Below are positions 55,029 through 64,000 of a stretch of 64,000 bases of DNA, in pieces. Source of the stretch: Hypericum androsaemum (lineage: Eukaryota; Streptophyta; Magnoliopsida; Malpighiales; Hypericaceae); assembly GCA_963995505.1 (NCBI GenBank), contig OZ023192.1, positions 16,537,001 through 16,601,000 of the forward strand, given 5' to 3'. A model generated the notes under the pieces. That model saw nothing but the letters and a program-made list of their open reading frames with translations, was not told the origin of the DNA and searched no databases. A program made the translations under genes and the position numbers. Position 1 is the stretch's first letter; every line of letters begins with the position of its first letter.

Positions 55029-56600
55029 TCAGTCATTGGTGACTTGTAAATTGAAAATTAAGATGTTAATGAAATCCTGATTTTGATCTAATTATGTTGT
55101 GATCCATATTTAACCAAGATTATGCTACCAACAAGCACTTAGATAAATTGGGAGACTTGTTCTAGTTTAACTAAGAACTCTCGAGTTCGAATCGTTAGAA
55201 ACACAACGATCTTAAATACTTGTTCGGAGAGTTTTGTCGCATTTCAAAAATCTTATTTGACTTAAATCTAGATTAATCGATCTGATGTGTCTGTATACGA
55301 CGTGGCATAACAACACTAAGGAGGCTCTGTTAACTTTTATCCCAAAAAACCCTTAAAAATATGTTAATATTTGATCATGGTGGACTAGCAAGATTACTCT
55401 TGTTAGAGACATATATCCTAGACCAAAGTTTTAAGGCGAATAGTTTGTTAGTTCTCGTTCATATTAGTATAAGCAACGATGTGAAACCTAGTATGGTGCA
55501 ACATTAAATATTCCATATCCTAATTGACGCAAAACTCTGTGAGTACTGTAATTAGTAGGTGTAAATTTATGTCTTTATCAATTATAAATAGTGTCGAAAA
55601 ATCTTATATTGAGAAATGGAGAATTGTTAGATAAAAAAATTACTTACATGATACCAAAACGAGTATAGCTTGTGATCTATTGTTATAAAACCAATGTTTC
55701 ATTGATCTTGACGAGGTAAGCTCAACCCATGTTAATTAGTAATTAACTCTATTTCATATTAGAAAATCTATTCTATATCAGCTATTATACTGTGGGTATA
55801 CAATTATACATTGCTATACCAAAAAATAGAACTTTCACACATTGTCACCTAATATTCATCTTCTTGTTTGGTAGAAGTCAAAAAGTCTACTATACCAGAA
55901 AAGTTGGCCAATACCTTGGAGGCAGCACACGCCCATGCTTGCTTAATTTTCCAAGCATCCTAAAAAAATTTCAAAGTTGCGATAAGGACAACCAGTAGTA
56001 CTGTGGCGTGGATCACATGCACTATTCTTCTTCCCCGAGGCAGTCCTTAAATCTCTATTTTTTTCTTTCAACTTGCAATATTTTTATTAGACGAACTAAT
56101 CTAAAATTGAGCGGACAAATTTTGAAGACCAATCCCAAAAAAAAGAGATCACTAACGCACGACTGGACTTTAATTGTTAAGATAGAAATTGATATGCTCG
56201 CATGATGGTCGTAGTCTTTATTTCTGCTGTAACCAATCTATCAAATATACTAATGAGTTCATTAAAGTAGCAAGAAACTTGGCTTTTTTTTAATAAAAAA
56301 ATTGTATTACTTCTAAAAAATAACCCCAAAGATGTTACCTCTAAATAATTACAACATGAAGGGAGTTAGATAAATGTCTATCAAACTTGATAAACACTAT
56401 CAAACTAACTTGAACAAAAGAAAAATCAAATCAATGAGGTCTCTGTACCACAATGTTTGGAACGAATAAACACCAAGACAAGCAACCAAATGGGCATCCT
56501 TCGTGGAGACCACCAAAATAAATCACTCCAACCGAAACATATTCAAGATAATCAAGGAGGATCATAGACCTTTGTTTAGTCTTTGCAAGCTGCAACACTT
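55029..56600. repeat. Unit C: 3' flank of PLA1
   Basis: 55029-56110 matches the flanks of copies A and B. 56110-56600 is unit-C-specific AT-rich DNA without a gene. Confidence 0.7.
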
Positions 56601-58030
56601 CAGAGATCGTCAAGAATATGCAGAGTTTTAGCGTCCCGGATTACTCTAAACTTCTCGGATATATTCCAAGTGTCCTTTGCCAATTCCGCTAGTCGGAGAT
56701 CCAATTTTGCTTGCTCTTCAATTCCAGCAAGTATAGAAGCAAGACTGATGTCGTACGGTAGTTTGGGTGGCGCTTTAACCATGGCTCTCTTTGGCGGGAT
56801 CTTGACGAGAGTAGCTACCTTGCTCGTCGGCCTCCTCGTTCTTGAGCTTGACCTAATCGAGGTTATAATCTCCTTATCTTTTCTGGCTGCTGATTGTGGC
56901 ACCACCGTAGTATTCTCCTTTTCCACTTGTCGGAGGAAAATATCCATAATTTGTTGGGTGAGCCTGTTCACCCAAATCTCATCTTTTAACGTTGTAGAGA
57001 CCATCAGACTAACATCCGAGTTGCAAGCTAGTTGAACATCAGCAACACCAACCTGCTCGACACCAACCACCTCGACCGCTGGCACCTCCAAGTTTCATTC
57101 CACAGCTGCAGCCCTAGTCACAATTTCGACCCTTGTAACCTTTGAATTGCAGGCCAAATGAGCAACACCTAAACCAGCATCAACTTTATCTGTTGAATCC
57201 TCTTCGACCACCTCCAGCTCACCCGTTGCCACAACTTCAGCATCAACAACTCCCTGAAAAGGCAGCTTAGAAGCAACTTCTTCAAGCCAACCTAATTGCA
57301 AAGGGATGACCAAAATCTCTGGTTGTACCAAACCAGCAGAATCACCTAAAGGTGCAGTAGGTTCCATAAACAAATCAGCCAGGTCATTCACAATAGAATG
57401 GTTCCCAGCAACGCTAATAATATCTTCCTCCCTTTCCTCAACCCATCCAAATTACTTTAAGTCAAAGCAACTGAAGGCCCAATCTGAACCAGGCTGATCA
57501 ACCACTTCATTTAAGACAAATTCATCAATTCTGACATCGTAAACCTCATATCCAATTTTAACTTTGATTTTTTTCCCTTGGCGTTCCGTAGATTTTGACG
57601 AGATGAGTACAAAAGCAGCGTCCAATCATTTCAAGCTAATAGTAAGTTTGTGCACTTCTTTGAAATCACCCAAAGGAGCTATCAACCATTCGAGGAAAGG
57701 TTGAGTCCATACGTTGAGAGGGGCTCCTCTGATTAGAAGCCAAAGACACCTCGGAGTTGCCCTGAAACTCGGAGACCACAACTTAATTATCTTGAAGTAA
57801 GGAACCAATCTATTATTCCATCTCAGCATGTCCTCTACCGTCGAGAAGGAAATGAGCACCTCATCCTCGCCAATAGCCCTAATTTGAAAATCTCTAACAC
57901 CGTAATTGAAGAGGTCCTATTGGATAAACCTAGTTTGCCTCGCATCGATCAGTGTCGCAACTAAGCTCCTCTTCAACCAGCCATCTTACAGCTCCTCCGG
58001 GGGAAAATATTCCACTTCGGCTATCTCCAC
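56600..58030 (-). pseudogene. DUF4283-type (LINE ORF1-like) pseudogene
   Basis: Read on the minus strand in one frame, it gives WLKRSLVATLIDARQTRFIQ, VRDFQIRAIGEDEVLISFST, SPSFRATPRCLWLLIRGAPL and NVWTQPFLEWLIAPLGDF. This is the DUF4283 fold found at the start of plant LINE ORF1 and related proteins. The same frame continues through WVEERE, an acidic middle part and DEIWVNRLTQQIMDIFLRQV to a stop at 56600. At least five stop codons interrupt it (about 57095, 57458, 57626, 57925, 57990) but no frameshift. No zinc knuckle or endonuclease was found. 58030-60300 shows no recognised gene; a hairpin-like GGTGGAAGGC / GCCTTCC pair lies near 58477-58496. Confidence 0.65.
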
Positions 58031-60331
58031 AGTTGGCTCTGAGCGACGGGGTTGATGCAGATGGTTGCACCGGAGGGCCTCCGAGTAAGAGAAGTCATTC
58101 TAGACCCATTAAGTTCTCTGAATCGCCTTGGCCCTATACTGGGCATCTGCTGCAAAATCAGGGGATCTTTTTTTGCCTCTCAAGAACTTTACTTGGGGAC
58201 GAAGAGTCGCTTCTGGTCCACCTTGGTTCTGTTGACCTTAAGAAAGATGGAATTAACATCTTCATGACGAGGAATCCTAATAAAATCGAACCTGGATTAT
58301 CGTTTGGATCTTTTTGTAGCTATAAAGGCATCGACAGAGCAGACGCCATTGAAGAATTCTCTGAACTTGATAAAGTTTCACTCCAACAGAAAATTATCCA
58401 CTAAGAGCGTTGATGTCTCCATTAATTAAGAAGGCAGAAAGAGGGATGAAAAGGTTAGGGTTCCACCGCCTCCCAAGCCTTCCCTCCGGTGGAAGGCGGC
58501 AGAGAAGGGCGGTGGGGCCTGAGGAAAGTCGAAGAGAGTGGTTGATTTGGTGGATTGAAGGTTAACTTGGCTGGGGAAATAGAGAGATTGAGATTGACGA
58601 AGGGTTCAAATTTGGGGGGAAAAATTGAGTGCATGGAGCGCGTTGTAACTTTTTCACTTGGATTTTTAAAGAATTTCTTGAGCAAAAAATTTTCGAATGA
58701 AAATGACATTAATAATATAGTTATTCCTATATAAGCTCTGAATACGTACGTAGATTAAACAACATTATCAAAATCTGACCACAATATTTTACAGGAAGAC
58801 GGCGCAGCAGGCAGGCCAATTATTGATCAGTTTGCCACCTAAAAAAAAGAGGGTCCAGCTCAGTCTTCTTGTTGGGTAGTGGTTCAGTATGATTCCTTAT
58901 GCTATTTCCCACACAGCATCTATCCATAGCTGGTCTGGTTTAATCATATAATTTCACTTCCAACTTGGTCAACTCTTAGCTTAACTGCCCCAGTATATGT
59001 ATATATATATAATCAGCCACTTTTTTGTATTAATTAATCTGGGAAGGCAACATCCTTTGTGATTTAGACCTAATTCAATTTCGAGTTAAGTAGATACTAT
59101 ATTTTGTTAGTATATCTCAACTTCTCTCTTTTTCTTTATTACTTGAGCCAGATTTTAACATCGAATTAATTACATGTATACCCGGTGGCCCGGATTCCGG
59201 ATTTTCACGAAGTATCAGACTAAGACCACATAGCAACTTAAAAGAGGTCTTCCAATATGAAATCTCTCATTCACACTCGGATGATTTCCCTTTTTGTACC
59301 TGTTCATAAAAAGTCTCTTGACAACAATTTTTTTTTTTGAGCAAGCTCTTGACAACAAATTGGATACACCGGAAGTCTTTTAGCATATAATATGGTTGGT
59401 GTCTCCTTGACGTTTGCCTTGAACTCCGCGTGCATGTCAGCAAACTACAAAATGACTTCTACTTAATCGGTCAACGGATATTAAAATTCGGACACATCAA
59501 TTTCTTTATGGTCAAAAAACATATGGCCGCATGGTCGATGTGTTTGATCGTGGTCACAATAACATACCGAGTAACTATGCAAAAAATGAAAAAAGAAAAT
59601 AAGTTAGAATTTTTTGTCAAAAAGTGAACGTATCAAAAAGTGAACATATCAAACCCACCATAAATTTAGAAAATGAAAAAGATTATAAGTTAAATATATC
59701 AAATCATATACATCGTCAAAAAATTTTGTCTCGACTCGATTCAAATCCATTGACCGAGAGATTTTCATAGTTTGAACGGAAGAAATGAGAAAAGTCAACC
59801 GAAGAGAATTTCCAAGCGTGGAGCTTGCCTTGAGCTTTCCTAAACAAAGCCACGTAATCTAATATGGTACAAATTCTTCTCATGAAATTGATCAAATGTA
59901 GTTTTGTTCACACAAGGGCTCTCTTCTTTCCTCCTGCTTTGAACTGTAGCTTTATTTTTTTTTTTTAAAGACAGATTGTAACTGTCAATTGAATCTTATG
60001 GTTTCCAACCCATCTGGGAAACTTTTAGGTTGTGGATACTTGATAAATTAGGAGAAAAAATTCAGCAACAAGCAAAGGACGGTTTTTTTATTCTCTAGTA
60101 TTCAGAATCATGTCATCCCATAAATAGGACGACTCTCTAATTGTATCTTTTACTTAGATCGACTTTCGTTGGTAACAAAAAAGGTTACTTTGGGTACTAT
60201 AACAAATTCGATTTACGTAACAACATCCAATGCGACTATAGAAAGACTAATCCTAGCTTAGTTGAAGCATTATCACTACCTCAAGGATAATCATAAAGTT
60301 GGAGCTGAAGAGCTTATCCACCACTGGTATC

Positions 60332-61685
60332 TTAGGATGGAGCTCCAAGGTAAAACACAATAGAGCAAATCAGTCACAACGGGGTAACACCTAATCCGAT
60401 GGCCCTGCATGATTGGCACAAAATTGATCTTACTCTCAGAGGCTCTGGCACAAGGCTCTCGACAGGAATGTCGGAAAGTTCCAACTTCAAACCAGATTCT
60501 CTAGCCAAAATTATAACCTATGGTAATTTGGCGGATTTGTAAGTTTGCAAACATCTAGATCATCCCTTGGATCCGGCTCGGTATATACTGCTTGCTTTGC
60601 CTCATTCACCACCTCACTAAATGGTCGGTTTCCTATAAAGTTGTTGAAGATATAACTGAGCGTCCCACTGTACCAGAAGATCATCAAAGATCAATCACAA
60701 TAGACAACGGTTTGTGTCAATATCTTCTTACTAAACATCAGAACAGAACTACCTTAAAATCCCTTCAATCTGCGACATTCGATCCCCGGTATCAAGGAGT
60801 CCTCTTAATGTGCTGATTTTTGGAAGACCAGTAGCTTGTTTTTCCAAAAAAAAAAAGCCCCGACAGTAGCTTCATAGAAGTAATGTGGATACGATTGTCG
60901 TTGAAGAGCTCCCAGCTCCAGATACTGAAGTTCGTAAAAACACAGAAAAACATCGAAGACCATAAAGCAACTCTAAACAAAAAGAAAAAATAAGCTATGA
61001 GAATCAACATGCCAACTTAAGGTGGCAAATCTTGCACCTACCTGATCGAGTGTTCCCGAATTTGCCTTTTTGTTTGGCGTGATCACATGGATTCCTCTTG
61101 GCAACCAGTTGTAGTAATTACACGCTATATTGGAATCAGCCGTACAGTCTACTATGACGGTGTTTGGAATAAAATAATTCCCTAGGACATGATGAGTGAA
61201 TTTCTCTAGATCAGCGACTTCGCCTTTCTCCTTCTCAAGTTATCTCCATTTTGTCAGGTCAATGCCACTGTGCTGGGACAAACAGCTTTTTTGAATCGCA
61301 AGCCAAATATACAACAAAGCTGGTAGACAGGAATTTCATAAGAAAGATTATGACTCACGCTTCACTGAGAAGCATTGTCATCGAGCCAGCGATCCCCCAT
61401 AACAGTCAGATCAATGTTAAAAATCTACTGCCAAGAAAACAGTACCAGGTGAAGATGTAACATTTTCATTCTATCGAACAATTCTTGTGAGAAAAAAATG
61501 GCCAGTGGTGCACCTGATCCCAGAGTTGGTTCAGTAAAATCCCTCCAATCAAGCCAGGTCCGACAATCCCCATAGCTATGGTAGTTTCAGAGAGGAAAAA
61601 CCCTGATACAATCTTCCCTATTGACAACCACAGTAATGATGTATTCAGAACAGCCTTGAGCAATGGCACGGATATTGATAGTCGC
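60332..61685 (-). pseudogene. Aspartokinase/homoserine dehydrogenase pseudogene
   Basis: Exon-like pieces keep GT-AG borders: 61514-61685 (TINIRAIAQGCSEYIITVVV, then TTIAMGIVGPGLIGGILLNQ, the NAD-binding start of homoserine dehydrogenase), 61359-61427 (NIDLTVMG, IAGSMTMLLSEA), 61042-61267 (EKGEVADLEKFTHHVLGNYF, IPNTVIVDCTADSNIA, RGIHVITPNKKANSGTLDQ), 60753-60924 (ALQRQSYPHYFYEATVGA, ISTLRGLLDTGDR), about 60558-60667 (SGTLSYIFNNFIGNRPFSEV), 60434-60517 (VIILARESGLKLELSDIPVE) and the last codons YLGAPS near 60332. The kinase domain and most of the C-terminus are missing. There are frameshifts (about 61575, 61395) and a TAA in place of the Glu in KWRELEK. The parent is the plastid enzyme of threonine and methionine synthesis. 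Confidence 0.88.
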
Positions 61686-61776
61686 CTGTACCGTATTACG
61701 GAATTGTAGGGCACAAAACAGCAAAATCAGACAGGTACCAGAAGATTATCTTAGAGTATAAGCATCAGAGGAGACC

Positions 61777-61867
61777 TGGAAGAGGGAGAGCGAGAGAAGA
61801 GAGGGAAAGGGCGAGGTGGGTTTTTTTGGTGGAGCGAGGTGGAGACCGAAGAAGCGGACGAAGCCAT
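61777..61867 (-). other. Possible transit-peptide-like first exon
   Basis: On the minus strand, ATG at 61867 opens MASSASSVSTSLHQKNPP, a Ser-rich basic N-terminus, up to a possible donor (TTCCAG|GTCTCC). It may be the start of the homoserine dehydrogenase pseudogene after loss of the kinase exons, or chance. 61870-62630 shows no gene. Confidence 0.3.
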
Positions 61868-62631
61868 GGCATTTCTTGCTCTCTGCTCCCTCAGAGTGTC
61901 TGTCCGGTGTAAAAGGGGTTTTATTTAGCCGAGGAATATAATAATCTTAAATACGTTATATGAATTTCAAAAGTTGATAAAATCAAGTGGACTGTTCGTG
62001 AATTATTGTAATTGAGGTCTCAATTTTGAAAAATAAAATGCGACTTAAGCAGTGAAAACACGGCGGTAGTCTACATATACACATTATTGTCGGACAAAAT
62101 AAATAAAATTCAATAAGAATAAAAAAATGTAATCGTTGTACTTTTATGTCAGTAGTACATTTGTGTTTTTTTTAATGAAGTACAGCATGCATACGAATTT
62201 TATATAATTACAATAACATTTTGGTTGAAATGGTATTCCACATTTGCCAAAACGACAAATTTATATTCGAATCAGGTAAAAAATTTTATAGTGGAAAAAT
62301 CGGTCCAACGACTATTGAAGGACAAATTCAAAATATTTTAATTAAGTTAGAATAATTTGAATCCCGTATTTTTTGTTTTCGGCCCTGTAATTAGTCTTTT
62401 TTAATTCTCCTCAGTTCTGTAATGACATTGATTATATTGGGCTATAGTGGGCTAGTGAAAATGCCAATTGCCAAGCATAGAGTGCATATTCTTCATAACT
62501 AGGTACAGAGTGCATTGCTCCCTTGAAGATGTGTTTCATTTTTGTTGCCAACACCTTGAAGATGTACCAATGAAACATATAATAAGTTAGAATTATTTGG
62601 TAAAACCCATGAAGAAACAATAAAATAGGAA

Positions 62632-63239
62632 GGAAAAAGTCCACTTTAGTACCCTGTGGTATCGCCCAAAATCACTTTAGTACCCTGTGGTAAAAAACTG
62701 ATCAATCGAGTCATACTTATTCCAATTAACATCAAAAAGGTCCTCGGGCAGCTGCCCGAACCCTGCCCGGACTACTTGGCCAGCCACGTCACCAAATTTT
62801 GATGACGTGACGCCACGTGGACATCCATCTTCTTCCCTCCTCCTCCTCCTCCTCCTCCTCCTCCGCCCACTTTGCCCACTTTGGGAGGACGAGGAGGAGG
62901 AGGACGCGGAGGAGGAGGAGGAGGAGGACGCGGAGGAGGAGGAGGTCCGCCCACTTTGGGAGGACGAGGAGGAGGAGGACGAGGACGAGGACGCGGAGGA
63001 GGAGGAGGAGGAGGCGGAGGAGGAGGGAAGAAGATGGATGTCCACGTGGCGCCACGTCATCAAAATTTGGTGACGTGGCTGGCCAAGTAGTTCGGGTAGG
63101 TTCTGGCAGGTCCGGGCAGCTGCCCGAGGACCTTTTTGATGTTAATTGGAATAAGTATGACTCGATTGATCGGTTTTTTATCACAGAGTACTAAAGTGAT
63201 TTTGGGCGATACCACAGAATACTAAAGTGGACTTTTCCC
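62632..63239. mobile_element. Mutator-like fold-back MITE
   Basis: 608 bp with 9-bp duplications AAATAGGAA (62623-62631 and 63240-63248). The two arms, each about 200 bp, are near-perfect inverted copies (GGAAAAAGTCCACTTTAGTA, TTTGATGTTAATTGGAATAA, GGGCAGCTGCCCGA). The centre is GGA/TCC-rich with CCCACTTTGGGAGGACG repeats, which create long Ser-, Arg- or Glu-rich frames on both strands that are not genes. Same family as 32831-34671. Confidence 0.9.
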
Positions 63240-63249
63240 AAATAGGAAT

Positions 63250-64000
63250 ACCAAACCGACACAAACAAGGGCTACCACTGCATACGTCATTGATAGAGCG
63301 ATCCATATTCAGTTTCAGACAGTGCTCATTCTTCTAATTCGTTCGCGGGAAACTTGTACAAAAATTCTCAGTATGTCCTAACAAGCTGTATAATCAGTAC
63401 TCCCGCCCCTAAACTAGTTTATTATATTGGTCAAAACCCATATTTTTCCTTGCTATCATACCTACGAAAGTGATTCCATCCACCTTGTGACCAACATGCC
63501 CTAACTATTCTTTTTTAAATTTTGGGTCGAAAGCCCGAACTAATTTATTGGATAACTCTGAGCAACAATAATTGCTTCCTCAACTGATTAATTGGACTAA
63601 GTTACTTAACTGGCATATAAGCAGCGGGCTCCACACGAGTTTAATCTAGATTTAAGCAGTTGAAGAAGTAATTATTGTTGTTGATAGCTATCTAGTCAAC
63701 TTGCTCGGGTTTATTTATTTTTGAGATAAGTAACTTGTTCTGGTTTGTATCAAAACTAGTTAGGATACAGAGTGTGATTAAACAGCTCGATGTTGAATAA
63801 TCCTAGTTCAAGCCGGGTAAAGTTTCTCTAGTTCTGTTATCCTTAAACTGGACCCTTTTGCCTTCCAAAGGTCCACAAAGAACAGGGCCCTTGGTAGGTT
63901 CTAGTGGCACTCGCCCGTTACCCGCTGGCCGTCTTCAAATTGCAGCAACCATTTGCTCTTATTTCAGACAACGCAGTTTCTTTACAAGCTACCTATGTCT
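63250..64000. other. No gene recognised
   Basis: AT-rich sequence up to the window end, with no convincing exon, repeat or terminal structure. Confidence 0.5.

Noticed and set aside
57952..58404. 150-codon plus-strand frame
   Set aside because: Its first part overlaps the DUF4283 frame on the opposite strand and it matches nothing I know; it may be chance, so it was not called.
62677..63194. Several long Ser-, Gly-, Glu- or Arg-rich frames on both strands
   Set aside because: They are read-through of the GGA/TCC repeat at the centre of the fold-back MITE.
1..64000. tRNA or rRNA genes
   Set aside because: I saw no cloverleaf with A and B boxes and no rRNA-like conserved sequence; a covariance-model scan would be needed to exclude small RNAs.

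Overview
This is nuclear DNA from a flowering plant, most probably a eudicot. Exons are GC-richer than the very AT-rich intergenic DNA. Introns are GT-AG. The recognisable proteins are plant types (SKIP19-like F-box/LRR proteins, plastid-type class I phospholipase A1), and plant mobile elements (Mutator-like, hAT, pogo-like, LTR, LINE) fill much of the rest. I cannot name the species; Lamiales is only a guess.

Left part (1-6000): AT-rich DNA with short tandem arrays, one possible small spliced transcript (about 3.2-4.4 kb) and a 22-bp minisatellite (4.47-5.09 kb) in which nearly every unit carries CCAAT.

Centre (6-35 kb): a minus-strand tandem cluster of two-exon F-box/LRR genes (exon 1 = F-box, exon 2 = LRRs plus acidic tail). 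I see two subtypes. Type 1 is SKIP19-like, with an N-terminal RNWLELPRDV motif and a shared GGGCCC-rich promoter. Type 2 has DLPRD..ASILSRLG and a long Asp/Tyr-rich tail. Three genes look intact or nearly so (10282-11914, 17628-18765, 24378-26014). Two carry a single lesion (frameshift at about 15.32 kb, TAG at 30656-30658). One is an LRR exon without its F-box exon (7033-7606). At least six are fragments. They would be substrate receptors of SCF ubiquitin ligases. The cluster grew by block duplication: about 5.84-8.0 kb matches about 20.67-25.5 kb, and the second copy gained two Mutator-like elements whose empty sites remain in the first.

The cluster also holds a run of Pack-MULEs, which are Mutator-like elements carrying pieces of host genes: PMT-type methyltransferase (21.5 kb), PRP38B-like splicing factor (22.6 kb), DELLA/GRAS (28.1 kb) and EXO70 plus NUG2 (31.6-32.7 kb). 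Around them lie a pogo-like element, hAT elements and nested insertions.

Right-centre (37.5-57 kb): a segment present three times in tandem. Each unit once held a small secreted cysteine-rich peptide gene on the minus strand and a plastidic phospholipase A1 gene on the plus strand. Unit A keeps the peptide gene, but its PLA1 is reduced to the last codons. Units B and C keep intact PLA1 genes about 96% identical (45069-46589 and 53508-55028), while their peptide genes are a stub and a frameshifted copy.

Right end (56.6-64 kb): a DUF4283/LINE-ORF1-like pseudogene, a spliced but broken aspartokinase/homoserine dehydrogenase pseudogene (60.3-61.7 kb) and a 608-bp fold-back Mutator-like MITE (62632-63239). 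Coordinates of spliced genes span both exons; exon limits are in the evidence text.
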